DNA of 64,000 nucleotides from Sphaerotilus uruguayifluvii (GTDB taxonomy: Bacteria; Pseudomonadota; Gammaproteobacteria; Burkholderiales; Burkholderiaceae_C), in contig NZ_JABSNM010000025.1 of NCBI RefSeq assembly GCF_013294065.1, positions 1 through 64,000 of the forward strand, written 5' to 3'. Positions 1-11,655 of the stretch are shown one piece after another; the stretch's first letter is position 1; every line of letters begins with the position of its first letter. Position numbers and translations under genes: made by a program. Under the pieces are notes generated by a model. That model did no database searches, was not told where the DNA came from, and was given only the letters and a program-made list of their open reading frames with translations.

Positions 1-93
1 CGCCTCCTGGACCGTGAACGCCGGGTAGCCGCGCGGCACCGGAACGTCGAACTGGCGCAGGATTTCCTTGCCTTGGTATTCGTGGATCTTCAT
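1..93 (-). CDS. sucC: Succinyl-CoA ligase (ADP-forming) beta subunit, N-terminal 31 residues
   Basis: The gene starts at 93 on the minus strand and runs out of the window. The visible start, [15 protein letters not shown] followed by [15 protein letters not shown], is the ATP-grasp N-terminus typical of proteobacterial SucC. SucCD interconverts succinyl-CoA and succinate in the TCA cycle with ATP formation. A GAGG-type ribosome-binding sequence lies about ten bases before the ATG. Succinyl-CoA is the product of the methylmalonyl-CoA mutase encoded 0.9 kb away, so the placement makes metabolic sense. The family is clear, but only the first 31 codons can be judged. Confidence 0.9.
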   Translation of the reverse strand, partial: MKIHEYQGKEILRQFDVPVPRGYPAFTVQEA

Positions 94-221
94 CGGGGCG
101 ATCTCCTCGATCTTCGGGTGGTGAACCTGTGGGTGGATGCGGTGGGGAGCTGGTCTTCTCTGCGGGCAGGGGACGTTCAGGCCGCGCAGGCGCTGCGGCA
201 CTCTGCGTTCCCAAGCTGACC

Positions 222-890
222 TCAGGGTGACGCAGCCTCCAGGCCGTTCTCGAAGTGCTGGCGCATCAGCCGGCTCGCCGCCTCGGCATCGCGGCGCTCG
301 AGCGCTTCCATCAGCGCGCGATGCTCCTGCATCGATTCCTCGGGGCGACCCATCTTGAACAGCGAATGATGTCGGTTGAGCTTCATGACCTTGCGCAGGT
401 CGGTGACGATCTGCTGGCGCCAGCGGTTGCCCGCCACCGCCAGCAGCTGCATGTGAAAGGCCTCGTTGGTGGCGAAGAAGAACTCGCGCTGCCCGACCTC
501 GCGCTCGAGCCGCTCGTGCAGCGCGCGCAGCGTGGCCAGATCCTCGCTGGCGGCGCTGCGGGCGACCTCGCCGGCGGCGTCGCTCTCCAGCAGCGCGAGC
601 AGGTGGTAGACCTGGCGCACGTCGTCGGTCGACATCTCCGTCACATAGGCGCCGCGGCGCACCCGCATCGTCACCAGCCCCTCGACCGCCAGCACCTTCA
701 GCGCCTCGCGCAGCGGCGTGCGGCTGATGCCGTACTCGGCCGAGAGCTTCTGCTCGTCGATCCAGCTGCCGGGCTCGAGCTCGCGGTTGAAGATCTGCTG
801 GCGCAGGCGCTCGGCCACGTCCTGATAGAGGGCGCGTGGAGCCAGCGCGTTGTCTTGATCTGGGAGGGGCAGGCGCACGGTGGGCATCAT
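222..890 (-). CDS. GntR-family regulator, FCD subfamily
   Basis: This 222-residue protein has an N-terminal winged helix (about residues 20-90, with the recognition-helix sequence [19 protein letters not shown]) and a C-terminal all-helical FCD ligand domain (about 95-215) containing the usual Asp and His metal or ligand residues ([14 protein letters not shown]). FCD regulators bind small organic acids or acyl-CoA-like ligands. It is divergent from mcm, about 100 bp from the mcm start, and the gap holds AT-rich inverted repeats. It is therefore the best candidate to control mcm-meaB-pcc, and possibly prpE, which shares a 13-bp upstream motif. The ligand cannot be read from the sequence; a propionate or methylcitrate intermediate is inferred. 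A second Met follows the first directly, so the exact start is uncertain by one codon. Confidence 0.85.
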   Translation of the reverse strand: MMPTVRLPLPDQDNALAPRALYQDVAERLRQQIFNRELEPGSWIDEQKLSAEYGISRTPLREALKVLAVEGLVTMRVRRGAYVTEMSTDDVRQVYHLLALLESDAAGEVARSAASEDLATLRALHERLEREVGQREFFFATNEAFHMQLLAVAGNRWRQQIVTDLRKVMKLNRHHSLFKMGRPEESMQEHRALMEALERRDAEAASRLMRQHFENGLEAASP

Positions 891-931
891 TCAGAATCGG
901 GCCGGGATGATAGCTGACCGGGCTGCGGTCT

Positions 932-969
932 TGAATTCATAATTATGCATCATGTATCATGGTGATGCA
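932..969. promoter_or_regulatory. AT-rich operator region between the GntR gene and mcm
   Basis: The divergent intergenic gap is strikingly AT-rich against its surroundings. It holds TGAATTCATAATT (932-944), followed by the perfect inverted repeat TGCATCA (946-952) / TGATGCA (963-969) with a 10-base spacer. GntR/FCD proteins bind short AT-rich palindromes, usually in their own promoter. The 13-mer recurs in inverted orientation before prpE. Binding by the adjacent regulator is inferred. Confidence 0.55.
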
Positions 970-990
970 CTGCGTCAGGAACCCCACAAC

Positions 991-3150
991 ATGTCGAACT
1001 CCCCCGAATTCCAGCCTGCCTCGATGGAACAGTGGCTCAAGGCCGCCGCCAAGTCCGCGCCCGGCGGCAACGTCGATGCGCTGAACTGGGTCACGCCGGA
1101 CGGCATCACCGTCAAGCCGCTCTATACCGCGGCCGACGTGGCGGGGCTGCCCTTCACCGACACGCTGCCCGGGTTCGAGCCCTTCATCCGCGGTCCGCAG
1201 GCCACGATGTACGCGGTGCGTCCGTGGACCATCCGCCAGTACGCCGGCTTCTCGACCGCCGAGGAATCGAACGCCTTCTACCGCAAGGCGCTGGCCGCCG
1301 GCGGCCAGGGCGTCTCGGTCGCCTTCGACCTGGCGACCCACCGCGGCTACGACTCGGATCACCCGCGCGTGACCGGCGACGTCGGCAAGGCGGGCGTGGC
1401 GATCGACTCGGTCGAGGACATGAAGATCCTGTTCGACCAGATCCCGCTCGACAAGGTGAGCGTGTCCATGACGATGAACGGCGCGGTGCTGCCGGTGCTG
1501 GCGGGCTATGTCGTCGCGGCGGAAGAGCAGGGCGTGTCGCAGGACAAGCTCAGCGGGACCATCCAGAACGACATCCTCAAGGAGTTCATGGTCCGCAACA
1601 CCTACATCTACCCGCCGGAGCCGTCGATGAAGATCATCGGCGACATCATCGAGTACACGGCGCAGAAGATGCCGAAGTTCAACTCGATCTCGATCTCCGG
1701 CTACCACATGCAGGAAGCGGGCGCGAACCAGGCGCTCGAACTGGCCTTCACGCTGGCCGACGGCAAGGAATACGTCAAGACCGCGATGGCCAAGGGCCTG
1801 GACGTCGATGCCTTCGCCGGGCGGCTCAGCTTCTTCTGGGCGATCGGGATGAACTTCTATCTCGAGATCGCCAAGATGCGCGCGGCGCGCCTGCTGTGGG
1901 CGCGCATCATGAAGGGCTTCGACGCGAAGAATCCGAAGAGCCTGATGCTGCGCACGCACTGCCAGACCTCGGGCTGGTCGCTGACCGAGCAGGATCCGTA
2001 CAACAACATCGTGCGCACCACGGTCGAGGCGATGGCCGCGGTCTTCGGCGGCACGCAGTCGCTGCACACCAACGCGCTGGACGAGGCGATCGCGCTGCCG
2101 ACCGCGTTCTCCTCGCGCATCGCCCGCAACACGCAGCTGATCATCCAGGAAGAGACCCACATCACCAACGTCGTCGATCCGTGGGCCGGCTCCTACCTGA
2201 TGGAGTCGCTGACGCAGGAGATGGCCGACAAGGCGTGGGCCATCATCGAGGAAGTCGAGGCGATGGGCGGCATGACCCGGGCGGTCGATTCCGGCTGGGC
2301 CAAGCTGAAGATCGAGGCCTCGGCGGCCGAGAAGCAGGCCCGCATCGACTCCGGCAAGGACGTGATCGTCGGCGTTAACAAGTACAAGCTGGCCAAGGAG
2401 GATCCGGTCGAGATCCTCGAGGTCGACAACATGAAGGTGCGCGACGCGCAGATCGCGCGCCTGCAGCAGATCCGCGCCACGCGCGACGCCGCGGCGGTGC
2501 AGGCCGCGCTGGCGGCGCTGACCGATGCGGCCAGGACCGGCCAGGGCAACCTGCTGGATCTGGCGATCCAGGCGGTGCGCCTGCGCGCCACGGTCGGCGA
2601 GGTCTCGGATGCGCTCGAGGCGGTCTACGGCCGCCACCGCGCCGACATCCAGAAGGTCACCGGCGTCTACGCCGCGGCCTACGACTCGGCCGAGGGCTGG
2701 GAGAAGCTGCAGGGCGAGATCGCCGCCTTCGCCGAGGAGCACGGCCGCCGTCCGCGCGTGATGATCGCCAAGCTCGGCCAGGACGGCCATGACCGCGGCG
2801 CCAAGGTCGTCGCCACCGCCTACGCCGACCTCGGCTTCGACGTCGACATGGGCCCGCTGTTCCAGACGCCGGAGGAATGCGCCCGCCAGGCCATCGAGAA
2901 CGACGTGCACGCGGTCGGCGTCTCGACGCTGGCGGCCGGTCACAAGACCCTGGTGCCCGCGATCATCGCGGAACTGAAGAAGCAGGGCGCCGACGACATC
3001 ATCGTCTTCGTCGGCGGTGTCATTCCGCAACAGGATTACGATTGCCTGTTCGAAGCCGGCGTGAAGGGGGTCTACGGCCCCGGCACGCCGATTCCGGCCT
3101 CGGCCAAGGATGTTCTGGAGCAGATCAAAGCCCATGTGTCTGCGGCCTGA
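991..3150 (+). CDS. mcm: Methylmalonyl-CoA mutase, single-chain, AdoCbl-dependent
   Basis: This enzyme isomerises (R)-methylmalonyl-CoA to succinyl-CoA with adenosylcobalamin in the cytoplasm. The mutase TIM barrel fills about residues 20-540, with the family segments [13 protein letters not shown] and [11 protein letters not shown], and is followed by a C-terminal B12-binding domain (about 585-715). The base-off B12 motif is intact: DGHDRG supplies the axial His, then STLAAGH and VFVGG. At 719 residues it matches E. coli Sbm-type single-chain mutases. An upstream ATG at 952 is in frame, but it would put the operator-like repeats inside the gene; the start at 991 follows AGGA and gives the expected N-terminus. 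It heads the cluster that continues with meaB and pccBA. B12 salvage genes lie 32 kb downstream. Confidence 0.96.
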   Translation: MSNSPEFQPASMEQWLKAAAKSAPGGNVDALNWVTPDGITVKPLYTAADVAGLPFTDTLPGFEPFIRGPQATMYAVRPWTIRQYAGFSTAEESNAFYRKALAAGGQGVSVAFDLATHRGYDSDHPRVTGDVGKAGVAIDSVEDMKILFDQIPLDKVSVSMTMNGAVLPVLAGYVVAAEEQGVSQDKLSGTIQNDILKEFMVRNTYIYPPEPSMKIIGDIIEYTAQKMPKFNSISISGYHMQEAGANQALELAFTLADGKEYVKTAMAKGLDVDAFAGRLSFFWAIGMNFYLEIAKMRAARLLWARIMKGFDAKNPKSLMLRTHCQTSGWSLTEQDPYNNIVRTTVEAMAAVFGGTQSLHTNALDEAIALPTAFSSRIARNTQLIIQEETHITNVVDPWAGSYLMESLTQEMADKAWAIIEEVEAMGGMTRAVDSGWAKLKIEASAAEKQARIDSGKDVIVGVNKYKLAKEDPVEILEVDNMKVRDAQIARLQQIRATRDAAAVQAALAALTDAARTGQGNLLDLAIQAVRLRATVGEVSDALEAVYGRHRADIQKVTGVYAAAYDSAEGWEKLQGEIAAFAEEHGRRPRVMIAKLGQDGHDRGAKVVATAYADLGFDVDMGPLFQTPEECARQAIENDVHAVGVSTLAAGHKTLVPAIIAELKKQGADDIIVFVGGVIPQQDYDCLFEAGVKGVYGPGTPIPASAKDVLEQIKAHVSAA

Positions 3151-3177
3151 GGTGCGCCCATGACCCATCGGTGATCC

Positions 3178-3666
3178 ATGCAACCTCCCTCAGCCGCTTC
3201 TGCCGTCGGCACCCCGCATCTCCAGCTCACCCCTGCCGGTGAAGACGATTTCGAGGCCTTGCTGTCCTTGCGGATGGCGGCGATGAGGGAGAGCCTGACG
3301 CGGCTCGGCCACTTCGATCCGCAGCGGGTGCGCGAGCGGCTGAGCCGGGGCTTCAATCCGATCCATGCGCGCCACATCCTGCGCGACGGCGATCTGGTGG
3401 GCTTCGTCGTGGTGATCCCGCGGCCCGGGGACATGCTGCTCGATCACCTCTACATCCACCCCAGCGCGCAGGGCGAGGGCATCGGCAGCTGGGTGATGCG
3501 CCGGGTGCTGGCGGAGGCCGATGCGCGGTCGATGCCGATCTCGGTGACCGCGCTGAAGCACACCGCGGCGGCCTGCTTCTACGAGCGCCACGGCTTCATC
3601 CTGGAGGCCGAGGGCGAATGGGATCTGTATTTCCGAAGGCCGGCGCATCCGGCCAGCGATCACTAG
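3178..3666 (+). CDS. GNAT-family N-acetyltransferase
   Basis: This 162-residue protein has a GNAT fold. The acetyl-CoA pyrophosphate loop is visible as QGEGIGSWVMRR (about residues 97-108), preceded by the beta-4 strand LLDHLYIHP and followed by the ACFYERHGF strand-helix typical of the family's end. The substrate is unknown. It sits 27 bp after mcm, and its 3' end lies about 30 bp before the meaB start, so it is probably co-transcribed with the propionyl-CoA genes. It has no established role in that pathway; modification of a pathway enzyme or of a small amine is possible but unsupported. Confidence 0.82.
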   Translation: MQPPSAASAVGTPHLQLTPAGEDDFEALLSLRMAAMRESLTRLGHFDPQRVRERLSRGFNPIHARHILRDGDLVGFVVVIPRPGDMLLDHLYIHPSAQGEGIGSWVMRRVLAEADARSMPISVTALKHTAAACFYERHGFILEAEGEWDLYFRRPAHPASDH

Positions 3667-3698
3667 CGATCACACCGGGCGATCACTCGCCTCCTTCG

Positions 3699-4739
3699 AT
3701 GACCGACGACTTCTCCCACCTGCCTGCCTCCGAGCAGGCCCTGGCTGCCGGCATCGCCGGCACGCAGCCGGCGGTGCAGCGGCGCGCGATGGCCAAGGCG
3801 ATCACGCTGCTCGAGTCGACCCGGGCCGACCACCGCGCCCGCGCCGACGCGCTGCTCGACGCGCTGCTGCCGCGCACCGGGCGCTCCTTCCGGCTGGGCA
3901 TTTCCGGCGTTCCCGGCGTGGGCAAGTCGACCTTCATCGAGACGCTCGGGCTGCACCTGATCGGCCTGGGGCACCGCGTGGCGGTGCTGGCGGTCGATCC
4001 GTCGTCGAGCGTCTCCGGCGGCTCCATCCTGGGCGACAAGACCCGCATGGAGCGGCTGTCGGTGCACCCGCACGCCTACATCCGCCCCAGCCCGTCCTCG
4101 GGCACGCTCGGCGGCGTCGCCGAGAAGACCCGCGAGGCGATGCTGGTCGCCGAGGCCGCCGGCTACGACATCGTCATCATCGAGACGGTCGGCGTCGGCC
4201 AGAGCGAGACCGCGGTCTCGGGCATGACCGACATGTTCTGCCTGCTGCAGCTGCCCAATGCCGGCGACGACCTGCAGGCGATCAAGAAAGGCGTGATGGA
4301 GCTGGCCGACCTGGTGGTCATCAACAAGGCTGACATCGATCCCGACGCCGCCACCCGCGCCCGTGCGCAGATCACCAGCGCGCTGCGCCTGCTGGGCATG
4401 CACGCCCAGCACGGCCATCCCGACCGCGGCCACGACGGCGCGAGCCTGTGGCTGCCGCGCGTGATCCAGATCAGCGCGCTCAAGGGCGCCGGGCTCGACG
4501 ATTTCTGGGGGGCCGTCAGCACCTTCCGCGAACTGCAGCAGGCCAGCGGCCGGCTGGCGCAGCGCCGCCAGCAGCAGAACCTGGCCTGGATGTGGGAACG
4601 CATCGAGTCCGGCCTGCGCGAGCGCTTCCGCGCGCACCCCGAGGTGCGCGGCCAGCTCGGCGAGCTCACCGCCCAGGTGCGCGAGGGGCGCACCGCCGCG
4701 TCGGTGGCCGCGCGCCGGCTGCTCGACCTGATGACCTGA
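3699..4739 (+). CDS. meaB: MeaB/ArgK-type G-protein chaperone of methylmalonyl-CoA mutase
   Basis: This 346-residue SIMIBI-class GTPase has Walker A GVPGVGKST near residue 70, the DPSSSVSGGSILGDKTRM switch segment, the Walker B/switch region VIIETVGVGQSE, and the NKAD base-recognition motif. Family members load AdoCbl into methylmalonyl-CoA mutase, gate the cofactor, and remove damaged B12. An in-frame ATG at 3618 lies inside the preceding acetyltransferase gene, so the ATG at 3699, which gives the normal family N-terminus, is preferred. The C-terminal helical dimerisation region is present (about residues 270-346). It lies between mcm and pccB, its classical position. Confidence 0.95.
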   Translation: MTDDFSHLPASEQALAAGIAGTQPAVQRRAMAKAITLLESTRADHRARADALLDALLPRTGRSFRLGISGVPGVGKSTFIETLGLHLIGLGHRVAVLAVDPSSSVSGGSILGDKTRMERLSVHPHAYIRPSPSSGTLGGVAEKTREAMLVAEAAGYDIVIIETVGVGQSETAVSGMTDMFCLLQLPNAGDDLQAIKKGVMELADLVVINKADIDPDAATRARAQITSALRLLGMHAQHGHPDRGHDGASLWLPRVIQISALKGAGLDDFWGAVSTFRELQQASGRLAQRRQQQNLAWMWERIESGLRERFRAHPEVRGQLGELTAQVREGRTAASVAARRLLDLMT

Positions 4740-4813
4740 CTCCCCCCGACCCGCCCGACCTTTCCTGATTCCCGAACCGATTTCGAATCACGGACCCACC
4801 CGAGGAGATCCCC

Positions 4814-6346
<1,533 letters not shown>

Positions 6347-6371
6347 TCACGCGGCGCGAAAGCAAACCATC

Positions 6372-8447
<2,076 letters not shown>

Positions 8448-8461
8448 AGCCGGGAGCCCCG

Positions 8462-8926
8462 ATGCAAGCCAAGCCCTTCAAGATCCTCGGCATCCAGCAG
8501 ATCGCCATCGGCGGGCCGGACAAGCAGCGGCTGAAGAGCCTCTGGGTCGACATCTTCGGCCTGTCGGTCAAGAGCACCTTCGTCAGCGAGCGCGAGAACG
8601 TCGACGAGGACATCTGCGCGCTGGGCGACGGCCCGACCGCGGTCGAGGTCGACCTGATGCAGCCGCTCGACATCGAGAAGAAGCCGGCGGTGCACGCCAC
8701 GCCGCTGAACCACGTCGGCCTGTGGGTCGACGATCTGGCCCGGGCGGTCGAGTGGATGACGGCCAACGGCGTGCGCTTCGCGCCCGGTGGCATCCGCAAG
8801 GGCGCGGCCGGCTTCGACATCTGCTTCATCCACCCGAAGGGCAACGAGCAGTTCCCCATCGGCGGCGAAGGGGTGCTGATCGAGCTGGTGCAGGCGCCGC
8901 CCGAGGTGATCGCCGCGCTCGGTTAA
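8462..8926 (+). CDS. VOC-superfamily protein, putative methylmalonyl-CoA epimerase
   Basis: This 154-residue protein has two beta-alpha-beta-beta-beta VOC modules. The position directly after pccA suggests methylmalonyl-CoA epimerase, which converts the (S) product of PccAB into the (R) substrate of the mutase. The second module keeps a metal-type His in [11 protein letters not shown] and a Glu in LIELVQAP. In the first module, the His expected in an IDHIGIAV-like strand is replaced by Gln (GIQQIAIGG), which is unusual for this enzyme. A GTG at 8444 overlaps the pccA stop; the ATG at 8462 behind GGGAG is preferred. A glyoxalase-like activity remains possible. Confidence 0.65.
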   Translation: MQAKPFKILGIQQIAIGGPDKQRLKSLWVDIFGLSVKSTFVSERENVDEDICALGDGPTAVEVDLMQPLDIEKKPAVHATPLNHVGLWVDDLARAVEWMTANGVRFAPGGIRKGAAGFDICFIHPKGNEQFPIGGEGVLIELVQAPPEVIAALG

Positions 8927-8942
8927 GCTCGCCGACCTTGTG

Positions 8943-8982
8943 ACGGCCCGGTGTCCGTTGTCTGCGGATGCCGGGCCGTTTC
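8943..8982 (+). terminator. Hairpin between the propionyl-CoA operon and bioF
   Basis: A perfect 9-bp stem, ACGGCCCGG (8943-8951) with CCGGGCCGT (8971-8979), spans a 19-base loop and is followed by only three T. It is a weak intrinsic terminator or attenuator by appearance. It separates the pcc operon from bioF, which would make bioF-P450 a partly independent unit. Confidence 0.5.
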
Positions 8983-9003
8983 CATTCGGATTTGCCATCT
9001 TCC

Positions 9004-10236
9004 ATGCTGATCGATCACCTGAGCCAACAGCTGCAGCAGCGCCGCGAGCTCGGCCTCGAGCGGGTGCGCCGCATCGCCGAGGGGCCGTGCGCGCCGCACC
9101 TGCCGGTGAGCCGGCCCGACGCGGATGCCGACGCGCCGCTGCCGATGCTGGCCTTCTGCAGCAACGACTACCTCGGCCTGGCCGCGCATCCGGCGGTGGT
9201 CGAGGCGCTGGCCGAGGGCGCGCGGCGCTGGGGCGCCGGCAGCGGCGCCTCGCACCTGGTCTGCGGCCACGGCCGTGCGCACGAGCGGCTCGAGCAGGCG
9301 CTGGCCGAATGGCTGGCGCCGCTGTGGCCCGAGGGCGCGCGGGTGCTGGGCTTCGGCACCGGCTATCTGGCCAATCTGGCGCTGATGACCGCGCTGGGCG
9401 ATGCGCGCACCACGCTGTTCACCGACCGGCTCAACCACGCCTCGCTGATCGACGGCGCGCAGCTCGCGCGCGCCGAGGTGCGCCGCTATCCGCACAACCG
9501 CGTCGACCGGCTGGAGGCGATGCTGGCCGAGTGCGCCATGCCCGTGAAGCTGATCGTCACCGACGGCGTCTTCAGCATGGACGGCGACCTGGCGCCGCTG
9601 GACCGGCTCTTGGCGCTGGCCGAGCGCCACGACGCCTGGCTGGTGGTCGACGACGCGCATGGCCTGGGCGTGCTCGGCGAGGCCGGTCGCGGCAGCCTGG
9701 CGCACTTCGGCCTGCGCGGGCGCCGGCTGATCCTGATGGGCACGCTGGGCAAGGCCTTCGGCGTGGCCGGCGCCTTCGTGATGGCCGATCCGGTCATCGT
9801 CGAGTGGCTGCTGCAGACCGCGCGGCCGGGCATCTACACCACCGCCGCGCCGCCGGCGCTGGCCGAGGCGACGCGCGCCAGCCTGGAGATCATCCGCGGG
9901 CCGGAGGGCGACGCGCGGCGCGCGGCGCTGCAGGCGCGCATCCGGCAGCTGCGCGAGGGGCTGGCGGCGCTGCTGGCGGCGCATCCGGACTGCGGCTGGT
10001 CGCTGCCCGAGTCCGCCACCGCGATCCAGCCGCTGCTGATCGGCGACAACCACCGCGCCGCCGCGCTGGCCGAGCGGCTGCGCCAGGCCGGGCTGTGGGT
10101 GCCGGCGATCCGCCCGCCCACCGTGCCCGAGGGCACGGCGCGGCTGCGCATCACGCTGAGCGCGGCCCACACGGCGGCCGACGTGACGCGCCTGCTCGGC
10201 ACGCTCGCGTCGAGCCTGGCCCTTCCTTCCGCATGA
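9004..10236 (+). CDS. bioF: 8-amino-7-oxononanoate synthase (BioF), PLP-dependent
   Basis: This 410-residue alpha-oxoamine synthase has the family signature [12 protein letters not shown] near residue 55, the [13 protein letters not shown] segment, [10 protein letters not shown] with the PLP-binding Asp/His, and the Schiff-base lysine in [13 protein letters not shown]. BioF condenses pimeloyl-thioester with alanine in biotin synthesis. The start is placed at 9004 because the family N-terminus ([14 protein letters not shown]) begins there; an in-frame start at 8968 lies in the hairpin. The other biotin genes (bioA, bioD, bioB) are 38 kb away without a bioF, so this is probably the functional copy. 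Another acyl-CoA plus amino-acid synthase is a less likely alternative. Confidence 0.85.
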   Translation: MLIDHLSQQLQQRRELGLERVRRIAEGPCAPHLPVSRPDADADAPLPMLAFCSNDYLGLAAHPAVVEALAEGARRWGAGSGASHLVCGHGRAHERLEQALAEWLAPLWPEGARVLGFGTGYLANLALMTALGDARTTLFTDRLNHASLIDGAQLARAEVRRYPHNRVDRLEAMLAECAMPVKLIVTDGVFSMDGDLAPLDRLLALAERHDAWLVVDDAHGLGVLGEAGRGSLAHFGLRGRRLILMGTLGKAFGVAGAFVMADPVIVEWLLQTARPGIYTTAAPPALAEATRASLEIIRGPEGDARRAALQARIRQLREGLAALLAAHPDCGWSLPESATAIQPLLIGDNHRAAALAERLRQAGLWVPAIRPPTVPEGTARLRITLSAAHTAADVTRLLGTLASSLALPSA

Positions 10237-10246
10237 GCCCTGTCCG

Positions 10247-11590
10247 ATGAACGCCCCTGCCGACGCGGCCCTGTCCGCCCTCGAAGCCGCCGCCCGTCCG
10301 CGCGTGCCGGCCGGCCGCCTGTGGAGCGCGGCCGACCTGATCGACCCGTATCCGCTCTACGCCGAGCTGCGTGCCTCGGGTCCGATCCACTGGAGCGACA
10401 CGCTCTTCGGCGGCGCCTGGATCGTGGCGCGCCACCTCGAGGCCGAGCAGGTGCTGCGCGACGACGTGCGCTTCTCGGCGCAGCGCACCAACGGCTGGGT
10501 GGGCGGCGGCGACCGCGCCGCGGCGCAGGCGACCTGCGGCGACCACCGCCTGAGCCGCCAGGAGCTCTCGCCGCTGCAGCGCCTGATGGCGCAGGCCTTC
10601 CTGTTCGTCGACGCGCCTGACCACGGCCGGCTGCGCGGACTCATGCATGCCGGTTTCACGCCCTCCGGGCTGACGGCGCTGCGGCCCTGGCTGGTCGAGC
10701 GCATCGAGACGCTGCTCGACGGCCTGCAGGCGGCCCAGGCGGGCGAGCCGTCGCGGCCGGTCGACTTCATCGCGCAGGTGGCGCGGCCGCTGCCGGCCAG
10801 CGTGATCGCGCGCGTGCTCGGCCTGGCGCCGGGCGACGAGGCGCGGGTCATGGCCTGGTCCGACGAGATCGCGGTCTTCATCGGCGAGCCGGTGCCTGAC
10901 GCCGACACCACGCGCCGCGCCCAGCGCGGCCTGCTGCAGATGGCCGCCTTCCTGGAGCGCGAGTTCGCCGCGCGCCGCGCCGCCGGCATGCCCGGCGACG
11001 GGCTGCTGGGCCGGCTGCTTCGGGCCAGGGAACAGGGCGTCATCCGCGACGCGAACGAGCTGATGGCGCAGGCCGTCATGCTGCTCTTCGCCGGACACGA
11101 GACCACGCGCTACCTGCTGGGCAACCTGGTGCAGACGCTGCTGGCGCACCCGGCGCAGTGGCAGCAGCTGCGCGACGACCCCGGCCGCGTCCATGGCGCG
11201 GTGCGCGAGGTGCTGCGCGCCGAGTGTCCGGTGCAGTACACCGGCCGGCGCGTCGCGGTGTCGCACGACTTCGCCGGCCAGCGGCTGCGCCGGGGCGACG
11301 CCGTCATCGTGCTGCTGGGCGCGGCCAACCGCGACGCCGCGCGCTTCGAGGATCCGGAGCGCTTCGACATCACGCGCCGCGGCCGCGCCTCGCTGGCCTT
11401 CGGCACCGGTGCGCATGTCTGCATCGGGGCCTCGCTCAGCATGATGGAGGCCGAGCTGACGCTGGAGGCGCTGCTGCGCCGCTGGCCGGGCCTGCGGCTG
11501 GCCGAGGCTGCGCCGGCCTGGCAGGGCAATCCGCTCTACCGCGGGCTGCGGCGGCTGCCGCTGTGGCTGGACGGCGGCCCGGCCGCTTAG
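10247..11590 (+). CDS. Cytochrome P450
   Basis: This 447-residue soluble bacterial P450 contains the I-helix oxygen-activation motif FAGHETT (about residue 283), the K-helix ExxR motif in VREVLR, and the heme-ligand loop FGTGAHVCIG with the Cys near residue 388. It starts 10 bp after the bioF stop, so the two are almost certainly co-transcribed. By analogy with Bacillus BioI, which cleaves long-chain acyl-ACP to pimeloyl-ACP, a role in supplying pimelate to BioF is attractive but inferred. The stop codon TAG (11588-11590) is formed by the duplicated TA of the following insertion sequence plus its first base; the ancestral stop was TAA. Confidence 0.9.
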   Translation: MNAPADAALSALEAAARPRVPAGRLWSAADLIDPYPLYAELRASGPIHWSDTLFGGAWIVARHLEAEQVLRDDVRFSAQRTNGWVGGGDRAAAQATCGDHRLSRQELSPLQRLMAQAFLFVDAPDHGRLRGLMHAGFTPSGLTALRPWLVERIETLLDGLQAAQAGEPSRPVDFIAQVARPLPASVIARVLGLAPGDEARVMAWSDEIAVFIGEPVPDADTTRRAQRGLLQMAAFLEREFAARRAAGMPGDGLLGRLLRAREQGVIRDANELMAQAVMLLFAGHETTRYLLGNLVQTLLAHPAQWQQLRDDPGRVHGAVREVLRAECPVQYTGRRVAVSHDFAGQRLRRGDAVIVLLGAANRDAARFEDPERFDITRRGRASLAFGTGAHVCIGASLSMMEAELTLEALLRRWPGLRLAEAAPAWQGNPLYRGLRRLPLWLDGGPAA

Positions 11591-11611
11591 AGGGTGTAGA
11601 CAGAATCAACC
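11590..11611. repeat. Left terminal inverted repeat (22 bp)
   Basis: It begins GAGGGTGTAGACAGAATC and is a perfect reverse complement of 12796-12817. Confidence 0.9.
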
Positions 11612-11655
11612 AGACAGGAGCATGCTGTCGTCGGTCAAGCCCAAAGAAAGTCGAC

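Noticed and set aside
943-3183. Long open frame antisense to mcm, and similar long antisense frames elsewhere (for example 41678-45700, 54119-56413).
   Set aside because: In DNA this GC-rich, codon bias leaves long stop-free frames on the opposite strand. Their translations are Arg/Gly/Ala/His-rich and resemble no protein.
4740-4813. Further copy of the mcm/prpE motif before pccB.
   Set aside because: The gap contains GATTTCGAATC but not the shared 13-mer; the similarity is too short to include it in the proposed regulon.
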